DNA of 64,000 nt. Origin: Rhodococcus sp. SGAir0479 (GTDB lineage Bacteria; Actinomycetota; Actinomycetes; Mycobacteriales; Mycobacteriaceae). The stretch lies in assembly GCF_005484805.1 (NCBI RefSeq), contig NZ_CP039432.1:1-64000 (forward strand), read 5' to 3'. The translations under genes were made by a program, and so were the position numbers. Numbering within the stretch: the first letter of the stretch is position 1; every line of letters begins with the position of its first letter. Under the pieces are notes generated by a model. That model was not told where the DNA came from. It saw nothing but the letters and a program-made list of their open reading frames with translations, and did not search any database. This document shows positions 26,359 through 35,848 of the stretch, piece by piece.

Positions 26359-27792
26359 TCAGCCGAGGCCGGCTTCCCGTCGTTCGGCTCGCGGCATCAG
26401 CGCCGACGACACGGTGAGCAGTACCGCGACACCCAGGATGCCGAGGAACACGAGGTGGATGGCGCCGGAGAGCGCGGACGGCGCCGGTTCGGCCGTGTCG
26501 CCGACACGGGAGTTGACCAGCGCGCCGAACACCGCGACCCCGACGGCACTGCCGATCGAGCGGGCGAACATGTTGGTCGACGTCACCACGCCCCGCTCGC
26601 TCCAGTCGACGCTGGACTGGGCGGCGATGAGCGTCGGGGTGGCGATCAGCCCCATGCCGATGCCGATGACGAAACACGTCGCACCCACCTGCCACACCGG
26701 TGAGCCCTCCGCGAGCAGCAGCAACAACGCCGAGCCGACGAGTGCGAACACACTGCCGATCAGGGCGGTCGAGCGGAACCCGATCCGCAGGTACAGTCGT
26801 CCGGCCTGCGACGCCGCGATGGGCCAGCCGATCGTGAGCACCGCCAGCGCGAAGCCGGCGACCAGCGCCCCGGTGCCGAGGACACCCTGGACGAAGGTCG
26901 GCACGTACGTCGTCAGACCCATCAGGATGGCCCCCACCGACAGCGACACCAGGCTGCTCGCGACGAGCACCCGCCGGGTGAGCATGTACAGCGGCAGGAT
27001 CGGGTCGGCGGCGCGGCGCTCGACGAACACGAACGCGACCAGCAGCGCCGCGCCCGCGACGAAGACCCCGATCCCGGCGGGCGAGGCCCACGCCCAGGCC
27101 TGACCACCCTCGAGCAGACCCAGGATCATCAGCGCCGCACCCGCCGTGAGCAGGACCGCGCCGGGGTAGTCGATGCGTGCGCGACGGGCGGTTCTCTCTT
27201 CCCGGAAATTGCGCAGGAGCATCCACGCCGCGACGGCGCACAACGGAATGTTGACGAGGAAGATCCATCGCCACGACAGGTATTCGGAGAACAGGCCACC
27301 GAGTGTCGGGCCCAGCACCGCCGACACGCCCCACACGCTCGCGATGTAGCCCTGGACCTTGGCGCGTTCGGCGACCGTGTAGATGTCACCGGCGATCGTC
27401 AGGCTCATCGGTTGCACCGCGCCCGCACCCAGGCCCTGGACGGCGCGGAAGACGATCAGCGCGGGCATGCTCCACGCGAGTCCGCAGAGCAGCGAGCCGA
27501 CCGCGAACACCACGATGCCCAACATCATGATCGGCTTGCGGCCGAACATGTCGGCGAGCTTGCCGTAGATGGGCACCGACACGGCCTGCGCCAGCAGGTA
27601 GATGGAGAACAGCCACGGGAACTGGCTGAAGCCGCCGAGGTCGCCGACGATGGTCAGCACGGCGGTCGCAATGATCGTGCTGTCGAGCGCGACCAGCGAC
27701 GTGCTCAGCATCAGCGACAGCAGGATGGGGCCGCGCTCGGAGCGCAGGCCGACGGATGATGTGGTCGCTGCGTCGGCGGTCTCGGTCGCCAT
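26359..27792 (-). CDS. emrB: EmrB/DHA2-family MFS efflux pump (14 helices)
   Basis: A 477-residue transporter with 14 predicted helices. The DHA2 motif LDSTIIATAVLTIVGDLGG (about residues 36-54), LADMFGRKPIM, and motif C GPTLGGLFSEYLSWRWIFLVNIP are typical of proton-driven drug exporters. Its position next to purC and a prolyl-oligopeptidase-type gene parallels Rv0783c in mycobacteria. It starts at ATG 27792. The 148-base region between it and purC must hold both promoters; no clear operator was seen. Confidence 0.85.
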   Translation of the reverse strand: MATETADAATTSSVGLRSERGPILLSLMLSTSLVALDSTIIATAVLTIVGDLGGFSQFPWLFSIYLLAQAVSVPIYGKLADMFGRKPIMMLGIVVFAVGSLLCGLAWSMPALIVFRAVQGLGAGAVQPMSLTIAGDIYTVAERAKVQGYIASVWGVSAVLGPTLGGLFSEYLSWRWIFLVNIPLCAVAAWMLLRNFREERTARRARIDYPGAVLLTAGAALMILGLLEGGQAWAWASPAGIGVFVAGAALLVAFVFVERRAADPILPLYMLTRRVLVASSLVSLSVGAILMGLTTYVPTFVQGVLGTGALVAGFALAVLTIGWPIAASQAGRLYLRIGFRSTALIGSVFALVGSALLLLLAEGSPVWQVGATCFVIGIGMGLIATPTLIAAQSSVDWSERGVVTSTNMFARSIGSAVGVAVFGALVNSRVGDTAEPAPSALSGAIHLVFLGILGVAVLLTVSSALMPRAERREAGLG

Positions 27793-27940
27793 TCGCCCTC
27801 CCGCCGGTAGATCGTCCAGTCCGAAACAAGGCTAACGATCCGGAGTCGGGCTCTATTCCCGGCGCCGGGAGACCGGTCACCGGCACCGGGTCGCCGGGCG
27901 TGCCACGCTGTGGGATGCGCCCGTTCGCAGGACCGATAGG

Positions 27941-28834
27941 GTGAGCATCGTGCGTCCTTCACTCGAGTCCTACACCCACCTGGCCGGCGGCAAGGTCCGT
28001 GATCTGTACACGATCGACGACGAGCATCTCCTGCTGGTCGCGAGTGACCGGATCTCGGCATACGACCACGTGCTCAGCACCCCGATCCCGGACAAGGGGC
28101 GGGTGCTGACCGCGATGAGCGTGTTCTTCTTCGAGAAGCTCGGTGGCAGCAACCACCTGGCCGGCGACCCGCTCGACGAGCGGATCCCCGAGGAGGTGCT
28201 GGGCCGCGCGCTGGTGGTCCGCAAGCTGAACATGATCCCGGTCGAGTGCGTGGCCCGCGGCTACCTGACGGGCTCGGGACTGGTGGACTACCAGAACACG
28301 GGTGCGGTGTGCGGCGTCGAACTGCCCGAGGGGCTGGTGGAGGCGAGCGAGTTGCCGGATCCCATCTTCACCCCGGCCAGCAAGGCAGCCCTCGGTGACC
28401 ACGACGAGAACATCGACTTCCAGGCCGTCGTCGACAAGGTCGGCCAGGACCTGGCGGTCAAGCTGCGCAACGACACGCTCGACATCTACTTCCGGGCGGC
28501 CAGTTTCGCGCGCGAGCGCGGCATCATCCTGGCCGACACCAAGTTCGAGTTCGGTCTCGACAGCGACCACAACCTGGTCCTCGCCGACGAGGTGCTGACG
28601 CCGGACTCGTCGCGCTACTGGCCGGCCGAGGGCTACGAGCCCGGCAAGGTGCAGCCGAGTTTCGACAAGCAGTTCGTGCGCAACTGGCTCACCGGACCCG
28701 AATCCGGCTGGGATCGGGCCTCGGACACCCCGCCGCCGCCGCTGCCGCCGGAGATCGTCGAGGCCACCCGCGCGCGGTACATCGAGGCGTACGAACGCAT
28801 CTCGGGGCTCTCGTTCGAGGACTGGGTGGGCTGA
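27941..28834 (+). CDS. purC: SAICAR synthetase
   Basis: A 297-residue phosphoribosylaminoimidazole-succinocarboxamide synthase, joining CAIR and aspartate with [30 protein letters not shown] at the N-terminus, [15 protein letters not shown] and LADTKFEFG with [14 protein letters not shown] are the PurC signatures. GTG 27941 is chosen; a second GTG lies three codons later. The stop shares one base with the start of ptrB, so the two are coupled. Confidence 0.96.
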   Translation: MSIVRPSLESYTHLAGGKVRDLYTIDDEHLLLVASDRISAYDHVLSTPIPDKGRVLTAMSVFFFEKLGGSNHLAGDPLDERIPEEVLGRALVVRKLNMIPVECVARGYLTGSGLVDYQNTGAVCGVELPEGLVEASELPDPIFTPASKAALGDHDENIDFQAVVDKVGQDLAVKLRNDTLDIYFRAASFARERGIILADTKFEFGLDSDHNLVLADEVLTPDSSRYWPAEGYEPGKVQPSFDKQFVRNWLTGPESGWDRASDTPPPPLPPEIVEATRARYIEAYERISGLSFEDWVG

Positions 28835-30954
28835 TGACCACGCCGACTCCGCCTGTCGCGAAGCGGGTGCCGTTCGAGCGCACCCACCACGGGGACACGT
28901 TCGTCGACCACTACGAATGGCTGCGGGACAAGGAGAACCCCGAGGTCGTCGAGTACCTCGAGGCCGAGAACGCGTACACGGCCCGGCAGCTCGAACACCT
29001 GGAACCGCTGCGCGAGAAGATCTTCCAGGAGATCAAGTCGCGCACGCAGGAAACCGACATGTCGGTGCCGACGCGGCTCGGGGACTGGTGGTACTACACC
29101 CGCACGGCGGAGGGCAAGCAGTACGGCGTCCACTGCCGCTGTCCCATCGCGAATGCGGACGACTGGACGCCGCCGGACCTGTCGGCGGACGCCGCGATCG
29201 AGGGCGAGCAGGTGCTGCTCGACGGCAACGCGCTCGCCGAGGGCCACGAGTTCTTCTCGCTCGGCGCGTTCTCGCTCAGTCACGACGGGACGCTGCTGGC
29301 GTACTCGGTGGACGTGGTCGGGGACGAGCGGTACACGCTGCGGTTCAAGGACCTCCGCACGGGTGAACTGCTGGCGGACGAGATCCCGAACACGGCGCCC
29401 GGCGCGACATGGGCGATCGATCACCGGCACGTCTTCTATCTGACGGTCGACGAGTCGTGGCGGCCGGACACGGTGTGGCGGCACAAACTGGGCACCGACC
29501 AGGCCGACGACGTCCGCGTCTTCCACGAGCCCGACGAGCGGTACTGGGTTTCCGTGGGGTCCACCCGCAGCGAGAAGTACCTCATGATCTGGCTCGGCTC
29601 CAAGGTCACCACCGAGGGCTGGATCCTCGAGTCGGCCGACCCGGAGGGCGAGTTCCGGGTGATCCTGCCGCGCCGCGAGGGCGTGGAGTACGCGGCCGAG
29701 CACGCCGTCGTCGCGGGCCAGGACCGGTTCCTCATCCTGCACAACGACGTCGTCGACGGTGAGAAGGCCGAGAACTTCGTGCTTGCGCAGGCGCCGGTCG
29801 CCGACCCGGAAGCCATGGAGATCCTGGTTCCGCATCGCCACGACGTCCGGCTCGAGGACATCGACACCTTCGCCGACCACCTGGTGCTCAGCTACCGCCG
29901 CGACGTGCTGACCCGCGTCGCCATCTGGCCGCTGACCGCCGACGGCTACGGCGAACTCACCGAGATGGAGTTCGACGAGGAACTGTTCTCCGTCGGGCTC
30001 GGCTCCAACCCCGAATGGGAGCAGCCGACCCTGCGGATCGGCTACACCTCGTTCATCACGCCGTCCCGCGTGTACGACTACCAGCTCGCGACCGGTGAAC
30101 TGCTGCTGCGCAAGTCGCAGCCCGTGCTCGGCGGCTTCGATCCTGCCGACTACGAACAGCACCGCGAGTGGGCCACCGCCGAGGACGGCACCCGCATCCC
30201 GCTGTCGGTGGTGCGGCGCAAGGGAATCGGTGGCGATCCGGCACCCACGTTGCTGTACGGGTACGGCTCGTACGAGGCGAGCATGGACCCGGCGTTCTCG
30301 GTGGCGCGGCTGTCGCTGCTCGACCGCGGCATGGTGTTCGCGGTCGCGCACGTGCGGGGCGGCGGCGAGATGGGCCGGCACTGGTACGAGAACGGCAAGA
30401 CGCTCACCAAGAAGAACACCTTCACCGACTTCGTCGCGTGCGCTCGGCATCTGATCGACGAAGGGCGCACGACGCCCGCCCGGCTCGTGGCCGACGGCGG
30501 CAGCGCGGGCGGACTCCTGATGGGTGCGGTCGCGAACCTGGCGCCCGAACTGTTCGCGGGCATCCTGGCGAACGTGCCGTTCGTCGATCCGCTCACCTCG
30601 ATCCTGGACCCGGACCTGCCGTTGACGGTGATCGAGTGGGACGAGTGGGGGAACCCGCTCGAGGATCCGCAGGTGTACGAGTACATGCGGTCCTACAGCC
30701 CCTACGAGAACGTCGAGGCCAAGGACTACCCGGCGATCCTGGCGATCACGAGCATCAACGACACCCGCGTGCTCTACGTCGAACCCGCCAAATGGGTGGC
30801 GGCGTTGCGGGCGACGAAGACCGGAGACTCGCCGCTGCTGCTCAAGACCGAGATGAGTGCGGGCCACGGGGGCGTCAGCGGCCGCTACGAGAAGTGGCGG
30901 GAAGTCGCGTTCGAGTACGCATGGGTACTCGAGACGGCCGGCGCCGTCGGCTGA
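28834..30954 (+). CDS. ptrB: Oligopeptidase B (prolyl oligopeptidase family, S9A)
   Basis: A 706-residue serine peptidase with an N-terminal beta-propeller and a C-terminal alpha/beta hydrolase domain. The catalytic serine lies in DGGSAGGLLMG (about 552), aspartate in SINDTRV (about 644) and histidine in MSAGHGG (about 678). The acidic pocket residues typical of oligopeptidase B suggest cleavage after Arg or Lys in short peptides. There is no signal peptide. The gene is coupled to purC. In M. tuberculosis the equivalent is split (ptrBa/ptrBb); here it is intact. Confidence 0.92.
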   Translation: MTTPTPPVAKRVPFERTHHGDTFVDHYEWLRDKENPEVVEYLEAENAYTARQLEHLEPLREKIFQEIKSRTQETDMSVPTRLGDWWYYTRTAEGKQYGVHCRCPIANADDWTPPDLSADAAIEGEQVLLDGNALAEGHEFFSLGAFSLSHDGTLLAYSVDVVGDERYTLRFKDLRTGELLADEIPNTAPGATWAIDHRHVFYLTVDESWRPDTVWRHKLGTDQADDVRVFHEPDERYWVSVGSTRSEKYLMIWLGSKVTTEGWILESADPEGEFRVILPRREGVEYAAEHAVVAGQDRFLILHNDVVDGEKAENFVLAQAPVADPEAMEILVPHRHDVRLEDIDTFADHLVLSYRRDVLTRVAIWPLTADGYGELTEMEFDEELFSVGLGSNPEWEQPTLRIGYTSFITPSRVYDYQLATGELLLRKSQPVLGGFDPADYEQHREWATAEDGTRIPLSVVRRKGIGGDPAPTLLYGYGSYEASMDPAFSVARLSLLDRGMVFAVAHVRGGGEMGRHWYENGKTLTKKNTFTDFVACARHLIDEGRTTPARLVADGGSAGGLLMGAVANLAPELFAGILANVPFVDPLTSILDPDLPLTVIEWDEWGNPLEDPQVYEYMRSYSPYENVEAKDYPAILAITSINDTRVLYVEPAKWVAALRATKTGDSPLLLKTEMSAGHGGVSGRYEKWREVAFEYAWVLETAGAVG

Positions 30955-30969
30955 CCGCGCGTCGGCCTA

Positions 30970-31911
30970 TCAGGCGACGGTCGGCCGGGCGCGCCGCATT
31001 TCGCTGGGCGCGCAGCCGAATTCGCGGCGGAACGCGCGCGTGAAGTGGGCCTGTGAGGAGAATCCCCACCGGGCCGCGACTTCGGCGATGCGGCGGTCGA
31101 ACGCCGCCGGATCGACGAGCTCCTTGCGGGCACCGTCGAGACGCCGGCGGTGGATGAACTGCGACACGGTGGTGTTGTCGGCGGCGAACGTCCGGTTCAG
31201 GTGACGGGCCGAGACGCCGATCTCCCGGGCCACCGACTCGACCGAGAGGTCGGGGTCCGTGAGCCGGGCCATGATGTGCGTGGTGGCGGTGCGCCGCAGC
31301 GCCGTTCCGGTCGACTCACGGCCGGCCAGTAGCGTGAGGGCGGTCGCGAGCAGGTCGTCCCGGCGCTGGTCGTCGGCGTCGCCGTCGTCGATGAGGGCGC
31401 GGACGAGTCCGCCGAGCGCCCGCACGCGCGTTCCGTTCACGCCGGCCGTCGGCGACACGACGTACGGCAGGTCGGGGGAGCCGGCCAGCCGGTGCCCGCG
31501 CAACGCGTCCCGCGGGATGTCGATCAGTAGCTGCCGCATCTTCGTCTCGAACCCGAACAGGTACGGGTGGGCGGTGTCGTAGACGACCATGTCGCCGGCG
31601 TTCAGCCGCAGACAGCCGGTGGCGTGATAGAAGAACGCCGACCCGGTCACCAGCTGCGTGATGAAGACGGAGTCCTTCGGTGAGGCGCTGACGTGCTGCT
31701 GCGACCGGTCGATGACGTGCGGATTCCCGGAGATCTCCGCGAGTCGCAGCCCGCCCAGGTCCATGTTGAGCTGGCGTGCCTCGAGCCCGTCCTGATGGTA
31801 CGTCGAGCAGCGCAGTCCCACGAGTTCCTGCGCGTTGTACTCCTCCCAGAACGCCACCCGATCGCGGTTGTCGATGCCGTCGGTGGTCACTGTGGTGATC
31901 TTGGGGGGCAC
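30970..31911 (-). CDS. AraC-family transcriptional activator
   Basis: A 313-residue regulator with a cupin-like ligand-binding domain of the AraC_binding_2 type (residues about 15-190) and a C-terminal double helix-turn-helix (SVESVAREIGVSARHLNRTF and IAEVAARWGFSSQAHFTRAFRREFG). GGAGG nine bases upstream supports GTG 31911. Regulators of this group (NphR, AraC-like activators of aromatic degradation) usually activate a neighbouring catabolic operon. Here that is the divergent four-gene operon starting at 32149. Confidence 0.87.
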   Translation of the reverse strand: MPPKITTVTTDGIDNRDRVAFWEEYNAQELVGLRCSTYHQDGLEARQLNMDLGGLRLAEISGNPHVIDRSQQHVSASPKDSVFITQLVTGSAFFYHATGCLRLNAGDMVVYDTAHPYLFGFETKMRQLLIDIPRDALRGHRLAGSPDLPYVVSPTAGVNGTRVRALGGLVRALIDDGDADDQRRDDLLATALTLLAGRESTGTALRRTATTHIMARLTDPDLSVESVAREIGVSARHLNRTFAADNTTVSQFIHRRRLDGARKELVDPAAFDRRIAEVAARWGFSSQAHFTRAFRREFGCAPSEMRRARPTVA

Positions 31912-32148
31912 GGGCCGGATACCTCCACTTGTCGGCGGGTCGCGGTGGTACCGCCTACCCGATGAGACGTGGGCCACACATGCCGCAGAAGTATGCATGG
32001 GCCGTCCGGACGCGTCAAATACGCCCGGGGGATGTCCGAAAGTGAACGTAGGTCTGTCCTGTTGGTGAAAGACGTCCCCGGCCTCGACGTCGTGTACTCG
32101 TTCTGCCGATGTAGCCGTCCCCGACGGCATCCGAAGAAGGAGAGTTCC
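31912..32148. promoter_or_regulatory. Divergent promoter region for the AraC regulator and catabolic operon
   Basis: A 237-base intergenic stretch between divergent genes. It must contain both promoters and probably the activator site, but I found no convincing -10/-35 pair or strong direct repeat by eye. An open frame runs in phase into the cupin gene from 31969, but AAGGAGA at 32137-32143 marks 32149 as the true start. Confidence 0.45.
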
Positions 32149-32682
32149 ATGCCCGAGGCCGCCAGCAACGAGTTCTGGGCCGATCTGAAGCCGATCGTGA
32201 ATTCGATGAAGCCGGACGCCCAGCCCGAGGTGTTCCATCAGTTCGCCCCCGTCGACGACGAGCGGTACTACGCGCCGCTGACCGAGACAGTGTTCTCCCG
32301 CCCGCTGTGGATCTCGCCGCGCGACAACCGCTGGGCCGACATCCTGTGGGCCAAGTCCGCGGGCCTGGTCAACCGCCACTACCACCCGCACGAGGTCTTC
32401 GCGTGCACGATCTCGGGCAAGTGGGGCTACCTCGAACAGCCGTGGACCGCGACTGCGGGCTCCTTCGTCTACGAGACGCCGGGCGAGGGCCACACTCTCG
32501 TGGCGTACGAGCACGAGGACCCGATGCGCGCGTTCTTCGTGGTGACCGGCCCGCTGGTGTGGCTCGACGAGAACGGTGACAGCACCGGCCACTTCGATGT
32601 CCACGACTACCTCGCCCTGTGCCGGGACCACTACGAGAAGGTGGGCCTCGGCGCGGACTACATCGATTCGCTCATTCGCTGA
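32149..32682 (+). CDS. Cupin dioxygenase, 2,4'-dihydroxyacetophenone dioxygenase family
   Basis: A 177-residue cupin. The metal site is suggested by NRHYHPHEVFACTISGKWGYLE (about residues 75-96; two His, one Glu) and GEGHTLVAYE (third His). The overall pattern resembles the dihydroxyacetophenone dioxygenase/ChrR-like group, which cleaves the C-C bond next to an aryl ketone to give two acids. AAGGAGA at 32137-32143 sets the start. It is the first gene of an operon with a transporter and two oxidoreductases, consistent with breakdown of an aromatic or related ketone or alcohol. The substrate itself is not known. Confidence 0.7.
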   Translation: MPEAASNEFWADLKPIVNSMKPDAQPEVFHQFAPVDDERYYAPLTETVFSRPLWISPRDNRWADILWAKSAGLVNRHYHPHEVFACTISGKWGYLEQPWTATAGSFVYETPGEGHTLVAYEHEDPMRAFFVVTGPLVWLDENGDSTGHFDVHDYLALCRDHYEKVGLGADYIDSLIR

Positions 32683-32700
32683 CGGCCGGAGAGAGGTGCG

Positions 32701-33996
32701 ATGACCATCATCGGTTCGCGACGCGGGTACGCGTCCACCGCATACACACCGCCGCCGCGCGGCGGGCGCTATGAAAACGTTCTGCTCGCAGTACTTTTCG
32801 CCACCTTCGGGTTCGTGTTCTTCGACCGGCTGGCGCTGAACTACCTGAGCCCGTTCTTCAAGGACGAACTGGGCCTGGACAACTCCGACATCGGGTTGCT
32901 GGGCGGCATCCCCGCCCTCACCTGGGCGCTGGCCGGGCTGTCGATGGGCTATCTGTCCGACCGCAAGGATCGGCGGAAGCCGTTCCTGATCGGCGCGGTC
33001 GTCGTGTTCACCGTCTTCTCGGCGATGTCGGGACTGGTGGGTGGACTCGCGAGTCTGTTGCTGTTGCGGGCGATCATGGGTGGCGCCGAGGGTGCGGTGC
33101 TGCCGCTCGCGCAACCGATGATGATCTATTCGTCGAGTCCGCGGCGGCGTGGGCTCAACATGGGGCTGGTGCAGGGTTCGTCCGCCGGCCTGCTCGGGGG
33201 CATCCTCGGGCCGATCGTCACCGTCCACCTGGCCGAGGCCTTCGGGTGGCGAACGGCGTTCCTCGCGACGGTGGTGCCCGGAGCGCTGCTGGCCCTGCTG
33301 GTGCTGAAGTTCGTACGCGACCTGCGCCTGCAGGACCCGGCCACGATCGCGCAGGACGACGCGGACGGTGCGGCCCCGGTGTCCGACGACCGCGCGTCGA
33401 TGCGGTTCGCCGACGCGGTCCGTACCCGCAACGTGTTGGTGTGCCTGGTGATCGCCATCTTCTACCTGACGTGGTTCACCACGACCCAGACGTTCGCCCC
33501 GCTCTACCTGAGCGAGGTCAAGGGCTTCGACGGCGGACAGTTGAGCTTCGCGCTCACCGGCATCGGAATCGCGTGGGTGATCTGGGGCGCGCTGGTGCCC
33601 GGGATCTCCGACCGGATCGGGCGCAAACCGGCGATGATCGGGTTCACGTCGCTGGCGGTGCTGGCCCCGCTCGCCGTCATCGGGATCGACTCGCCGATCC
33701 TGCTGTTCCTCGCGCTCGCCGTCACCTACACCGGTCTGGGCTGCTTCACACTGCTCATGGCCACCATCCCCGCCGAGACCGTGCCGCGACACCTCGTCGC
33801 GACATGCCTGGGGCTCATCATGGGCGTCGGCGAGGTCGTCGGCGGTTTCGTCGCCCCGTGGCTGGCAGGGCGGCTGTCGGACTCGTTCGGCCTGCAGGTG
33901 AGCATGCTCATCTCCTCGGGCGCGGCCCTCGTCGTGGTGCTGCTCGCGTTCGCGCTGAAGGAGACGGCGCCGGCACGGGTGGGGGTATCCGCATGA
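32701..33996 (+). CDS. MFS transporter (organic-acid/aromatic uptake type)
   Basis: A 431-residue, 12-helix MFS protein. YLSDRKDRRKPFLIG is the loop 2-3 motif and GISDRIGRKPAMIGF its repeat in the second half. The N-terminal FATFGFVFFDRLALNYLSPFFKDELGL resembles anion:cation and aromatic-acid symporters. It lies 18 bases after the cupin gene and overlaps the alcohol dehydrogenase by ATGA, so it most likely imports the substrate of this pathway. Confidence 0.82.
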   Translation: MTIIGSRRGYASTAYTPPPRGGRYENVLLAVLFATFGFVFFDRLALNYLSPFFKDELGLDNSDIGLLGGIPALTWALAGLSMGYLSDRKDRRKPFLIGAVVVFTVFSAMSGLVGGLASLLLLRAIMGGAEGAVLPLAQPMMIYSSSPRRRGLNMGLVQGSSAGLLGGILGPIVTVHLAEAFGWRTAFLATVVPGALLALLVLKFVRDLRLQDPATIAQDDADGAAPVSDDRASMRFADAVRTRNVLVCLVIAIFYLTWFTTTQTFAPLYLSEVKGFDGGQLSFALTGIGIAWVIWGALVPGISDRIGRKPAMIGFTSLAVLAPLAVIGIDSPILLFLALAVTYTGLGCFTLLMATIPAETVPRHLVATCLGLIMGVGEVVGGFVAPWLAGRLSDSFGLQVSMLISSGAALVVVLLAFALKETAPARVGVSA

Positions 33997-35069
33997 ACGT
34001 CACCGGGCACGCGGTGCGGTGGCACGGCGCCGGCGACCTGCGCGTCGACGAGGTCGAGCTGCCGGCGCCGGACGCGGGGCAGGTGCTGTTGCGCTGCGCG
34101 TACTGCGGGGCGTGCGGCAGCGACCTCCACGAGATCCACGACGGTCCGCACGCCATCCCGACCGGGACACCCCACACGCTGTCGGGTGCCACCGCACCCA
34201 TCGTGCTCGGGCACGAGTTCTCCGGCACGGTGGTCGCGGTCGGCGCGGACGTCGACGGGATCGCCGTCGGGGACGCGGTGGCGGTCGAGCCGAACTACCG
34301 CTGCGGCGAGTGCCCGGCCTGCCGGGACGGGCGCTACCACACGTGCCGCCACTTCGGCTTCGCCGGACTGATGGGCGACGGTGGGATGGCCGAGTACGCA
34401 ACGGTTCCGGCGTACATGGTGCACGTGCTCCCGGCCGGGTTCGACCTGGCCCAGGCGGCGGTGCTCGAACCCGCCGCCGTGGCGCTGCACGCGGTGCGCC
34501 GGTCCGGGATCCGGACGGGAGCGAGTGCGGCGGTGATCGGGTTGGGCCCGGTGGGTCTACTGGTCTGCGCGCTGCTGCGCCGACGCGGTGTCGATCGCCT
34601 CGTCGGGATCGATCCGGTGCCGGAGCGCCGCGCGCTGGCCTCGCGGCTCGGGGTGCCGACGGTGATCGACCCGCGAGCGGTCTCCGACGTGCCCACCGCC
34701 GTCCGGAGCGCGGGCGGCGACGACGGTGTGGATGTTGCCTTCGAGGTCGTCGGTGCACAGCCGACGTTCGAGACCGCGGTGGGCTCGGTCCGCACCGGTG
34801 GGACCGTCGTCCTACTCGGGTTGGCGGACGAATTGCGTTTCGATGCTTTCGATTTCGTCAACGACGAGCTGACCGTGGTGGCGAGCGTCGGGTACAACGA
34901 CTGCCATCGGGAACTGATCGACCTGGTGCACCGGGGCCTGCTCGACCTGACCCCGTTCACCGCCGACGTGGTGGACCTGGCCGAGGCGCCCGCCGTGCTC
35001 ACGGCGATGGCCGCCGGCGGCCGTCGCGGCGTGAAGACCCTCGTGAGATGTGGAGGAGGAACCCGATGA
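33993..35069 (+). CDS. Zinc-dependent alcohol dehydrogenase (butanediol/threonine DH-like)
   Basis: A 358-residue medium-chain dehydrogenase. The catalytic zinc ligands lie in CGACGSD and GHEFSGTVVAVG, the structural zinc in CGECPACRDGRYHTC, and the NAD site is VIGLGPVGLLVCALL. The pattern resembles 2,3-butanediol or sorbitol dehydrogenases. A substrate with adjacent oxygens is likely but unproven. It overlaps both neighbours by four bases. Confidence 0.85.
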   Translation: MNVTGHAVRWHGAGDLRVDEVELPAPDAGQVLLRCAYCGACGSDLHEIHDGPHAIPTGTPHTLSGATAPIVLGHEFSGTVVAVGADVDGIAVGDAVAVEPNYRCGECPACRDGRYHTCRHFGFAGLMGDGGMAEYATVPAYMVHVLPAGFDLAQAAVLEPAAVALHAVRRSGIRTGASAAVIGLGPVGLLVCALLRRRGVDRLVGIDPVPERRALASRLGVPTVIDPRAVSDVPTAVRSAGGDDGVDVAFEVVGAQPTFETAVGSVRTGGTVVLLGLADELRFDAFDFVNDELTVVASVGYNDCHRELIDLVHRGLLDLTPFTADVVDLAEAPAVLTAMAAGGRRGVKTLVRCGGGTR

Positions 35070-35839
35070 CTCGTACCGATTCGGCCACGACCGACGTCTT
35101 CCGCACCGACCTGTTCGCCGGGAGATCCGTTCTCGTCACCGGCGGCACCTCCGGCATCGGCGCCGGAATCGCCGCGGCCTTCGCCGGCCTCGGCGCCGAC
35201 GTGTGGGCCGTGGGTCTTCCGGCGCCGGGTCTTCCGACGCCGCGCCGCGGGCCCGACACGGTCGGTGACGCGGTGACGGTGGTCCACGGCGACGTCACCG
35301 ACGACACGGTCCTCGCCGACGTGCTGGCACGGATGCGCGAGGTGGACGTGCTGGTGAACTGCGCGGGGATCGCGCTCGAGGACGGATCCGAGCACACCCC
35401 GGACGGCTGGGACCGGGTGTTGCGGGTCAACCTCACCGCGGCGATGCGGCTGAGCACGCTCGCCCGCCCGCGCATGGCCGGGCGGGCCGCGTCGATCGTC
35501 AACATCGCCTCGATGTACTCGACGTTCGGCAGCAGCGTGATCCCGGCCTACGCGGCGTCCAAGGGCGCCCTCGTGCAACTGACGAAGTCGCTCGCCCAGG
35601 CTTACGCGGCTGACGGCATCCGGGTCAACGCCGTGGCGCCGGGATGGATCGACACCCCGCTCGGGCGCGGGCGCATGGAGGATCCGCAGGCCAACGCGGA
35701 GATCCTGGCCCGCACCCCGTTGGGGGCGTGGGGCCGGCCGCGGGACGTCGCGGCCGCCGCGGTGTTTCTGAGTTCGCCGGCCGCGTCGTACGTCACCGGC
35801 ACGGTGCTCCCGGTCGACGGTGGTTACCTGACGGTGTGA
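35066..35839 (+). CDS. Short-chain dehydrogenase/reductase
   Basis: A 257-residue classical SDR. TGGTSGIGAGIA binds the dinucleotide, VNCAGIA is the NAG motif, and the catalytic Ser-Tyr-Lys are in NIASMYS and YAASKGA. It is the last gene of the AraC-linked operon and overlaps the alcohol dehydrogenase by ATGA. It probably oxidises or reduces an intermediate of the same pathway. Confidence 0.87.
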   Translation: MTRTDSATTDVFRTDLFAGRSVLVTGGTSGIGAGIAAAFAGLGADVWAVGLPAPGLPTPRRGPDTVGDAVTVVHGDVTDDTVLADVLARMREVDVLVNCAGIALEDGSEHTPDGWDRVLRVNLTAAMRLSTLARPRMAGRAASIVNIASMYSTFGSSVIPAYAASKGALVQLTKSLAQAYAADGIRVNAVAPGWIDTPLGRGRMEDPQANAEILARTPLGAWGRPRDVAAAAVFLSSPAASYVTGTVLPVDGGYLTV

Positions 35840-35848
35840 GTTCGGTCC

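Noticed and set aside
31969-32148. N-terminal extension of the cupin dioxygenase from 31969
   Set aside because: The frame is open by chance. AAGGAGA at 32137-32143 and the family length support 32149.
30970-33792. AraC regulator as part of a 940-residue protein
   Set aside because: The extra N-terminal part is antisense to the cupin and MFS genes. GTG 31911 with GGAGG upstream gives a normal 313-residue regulator.
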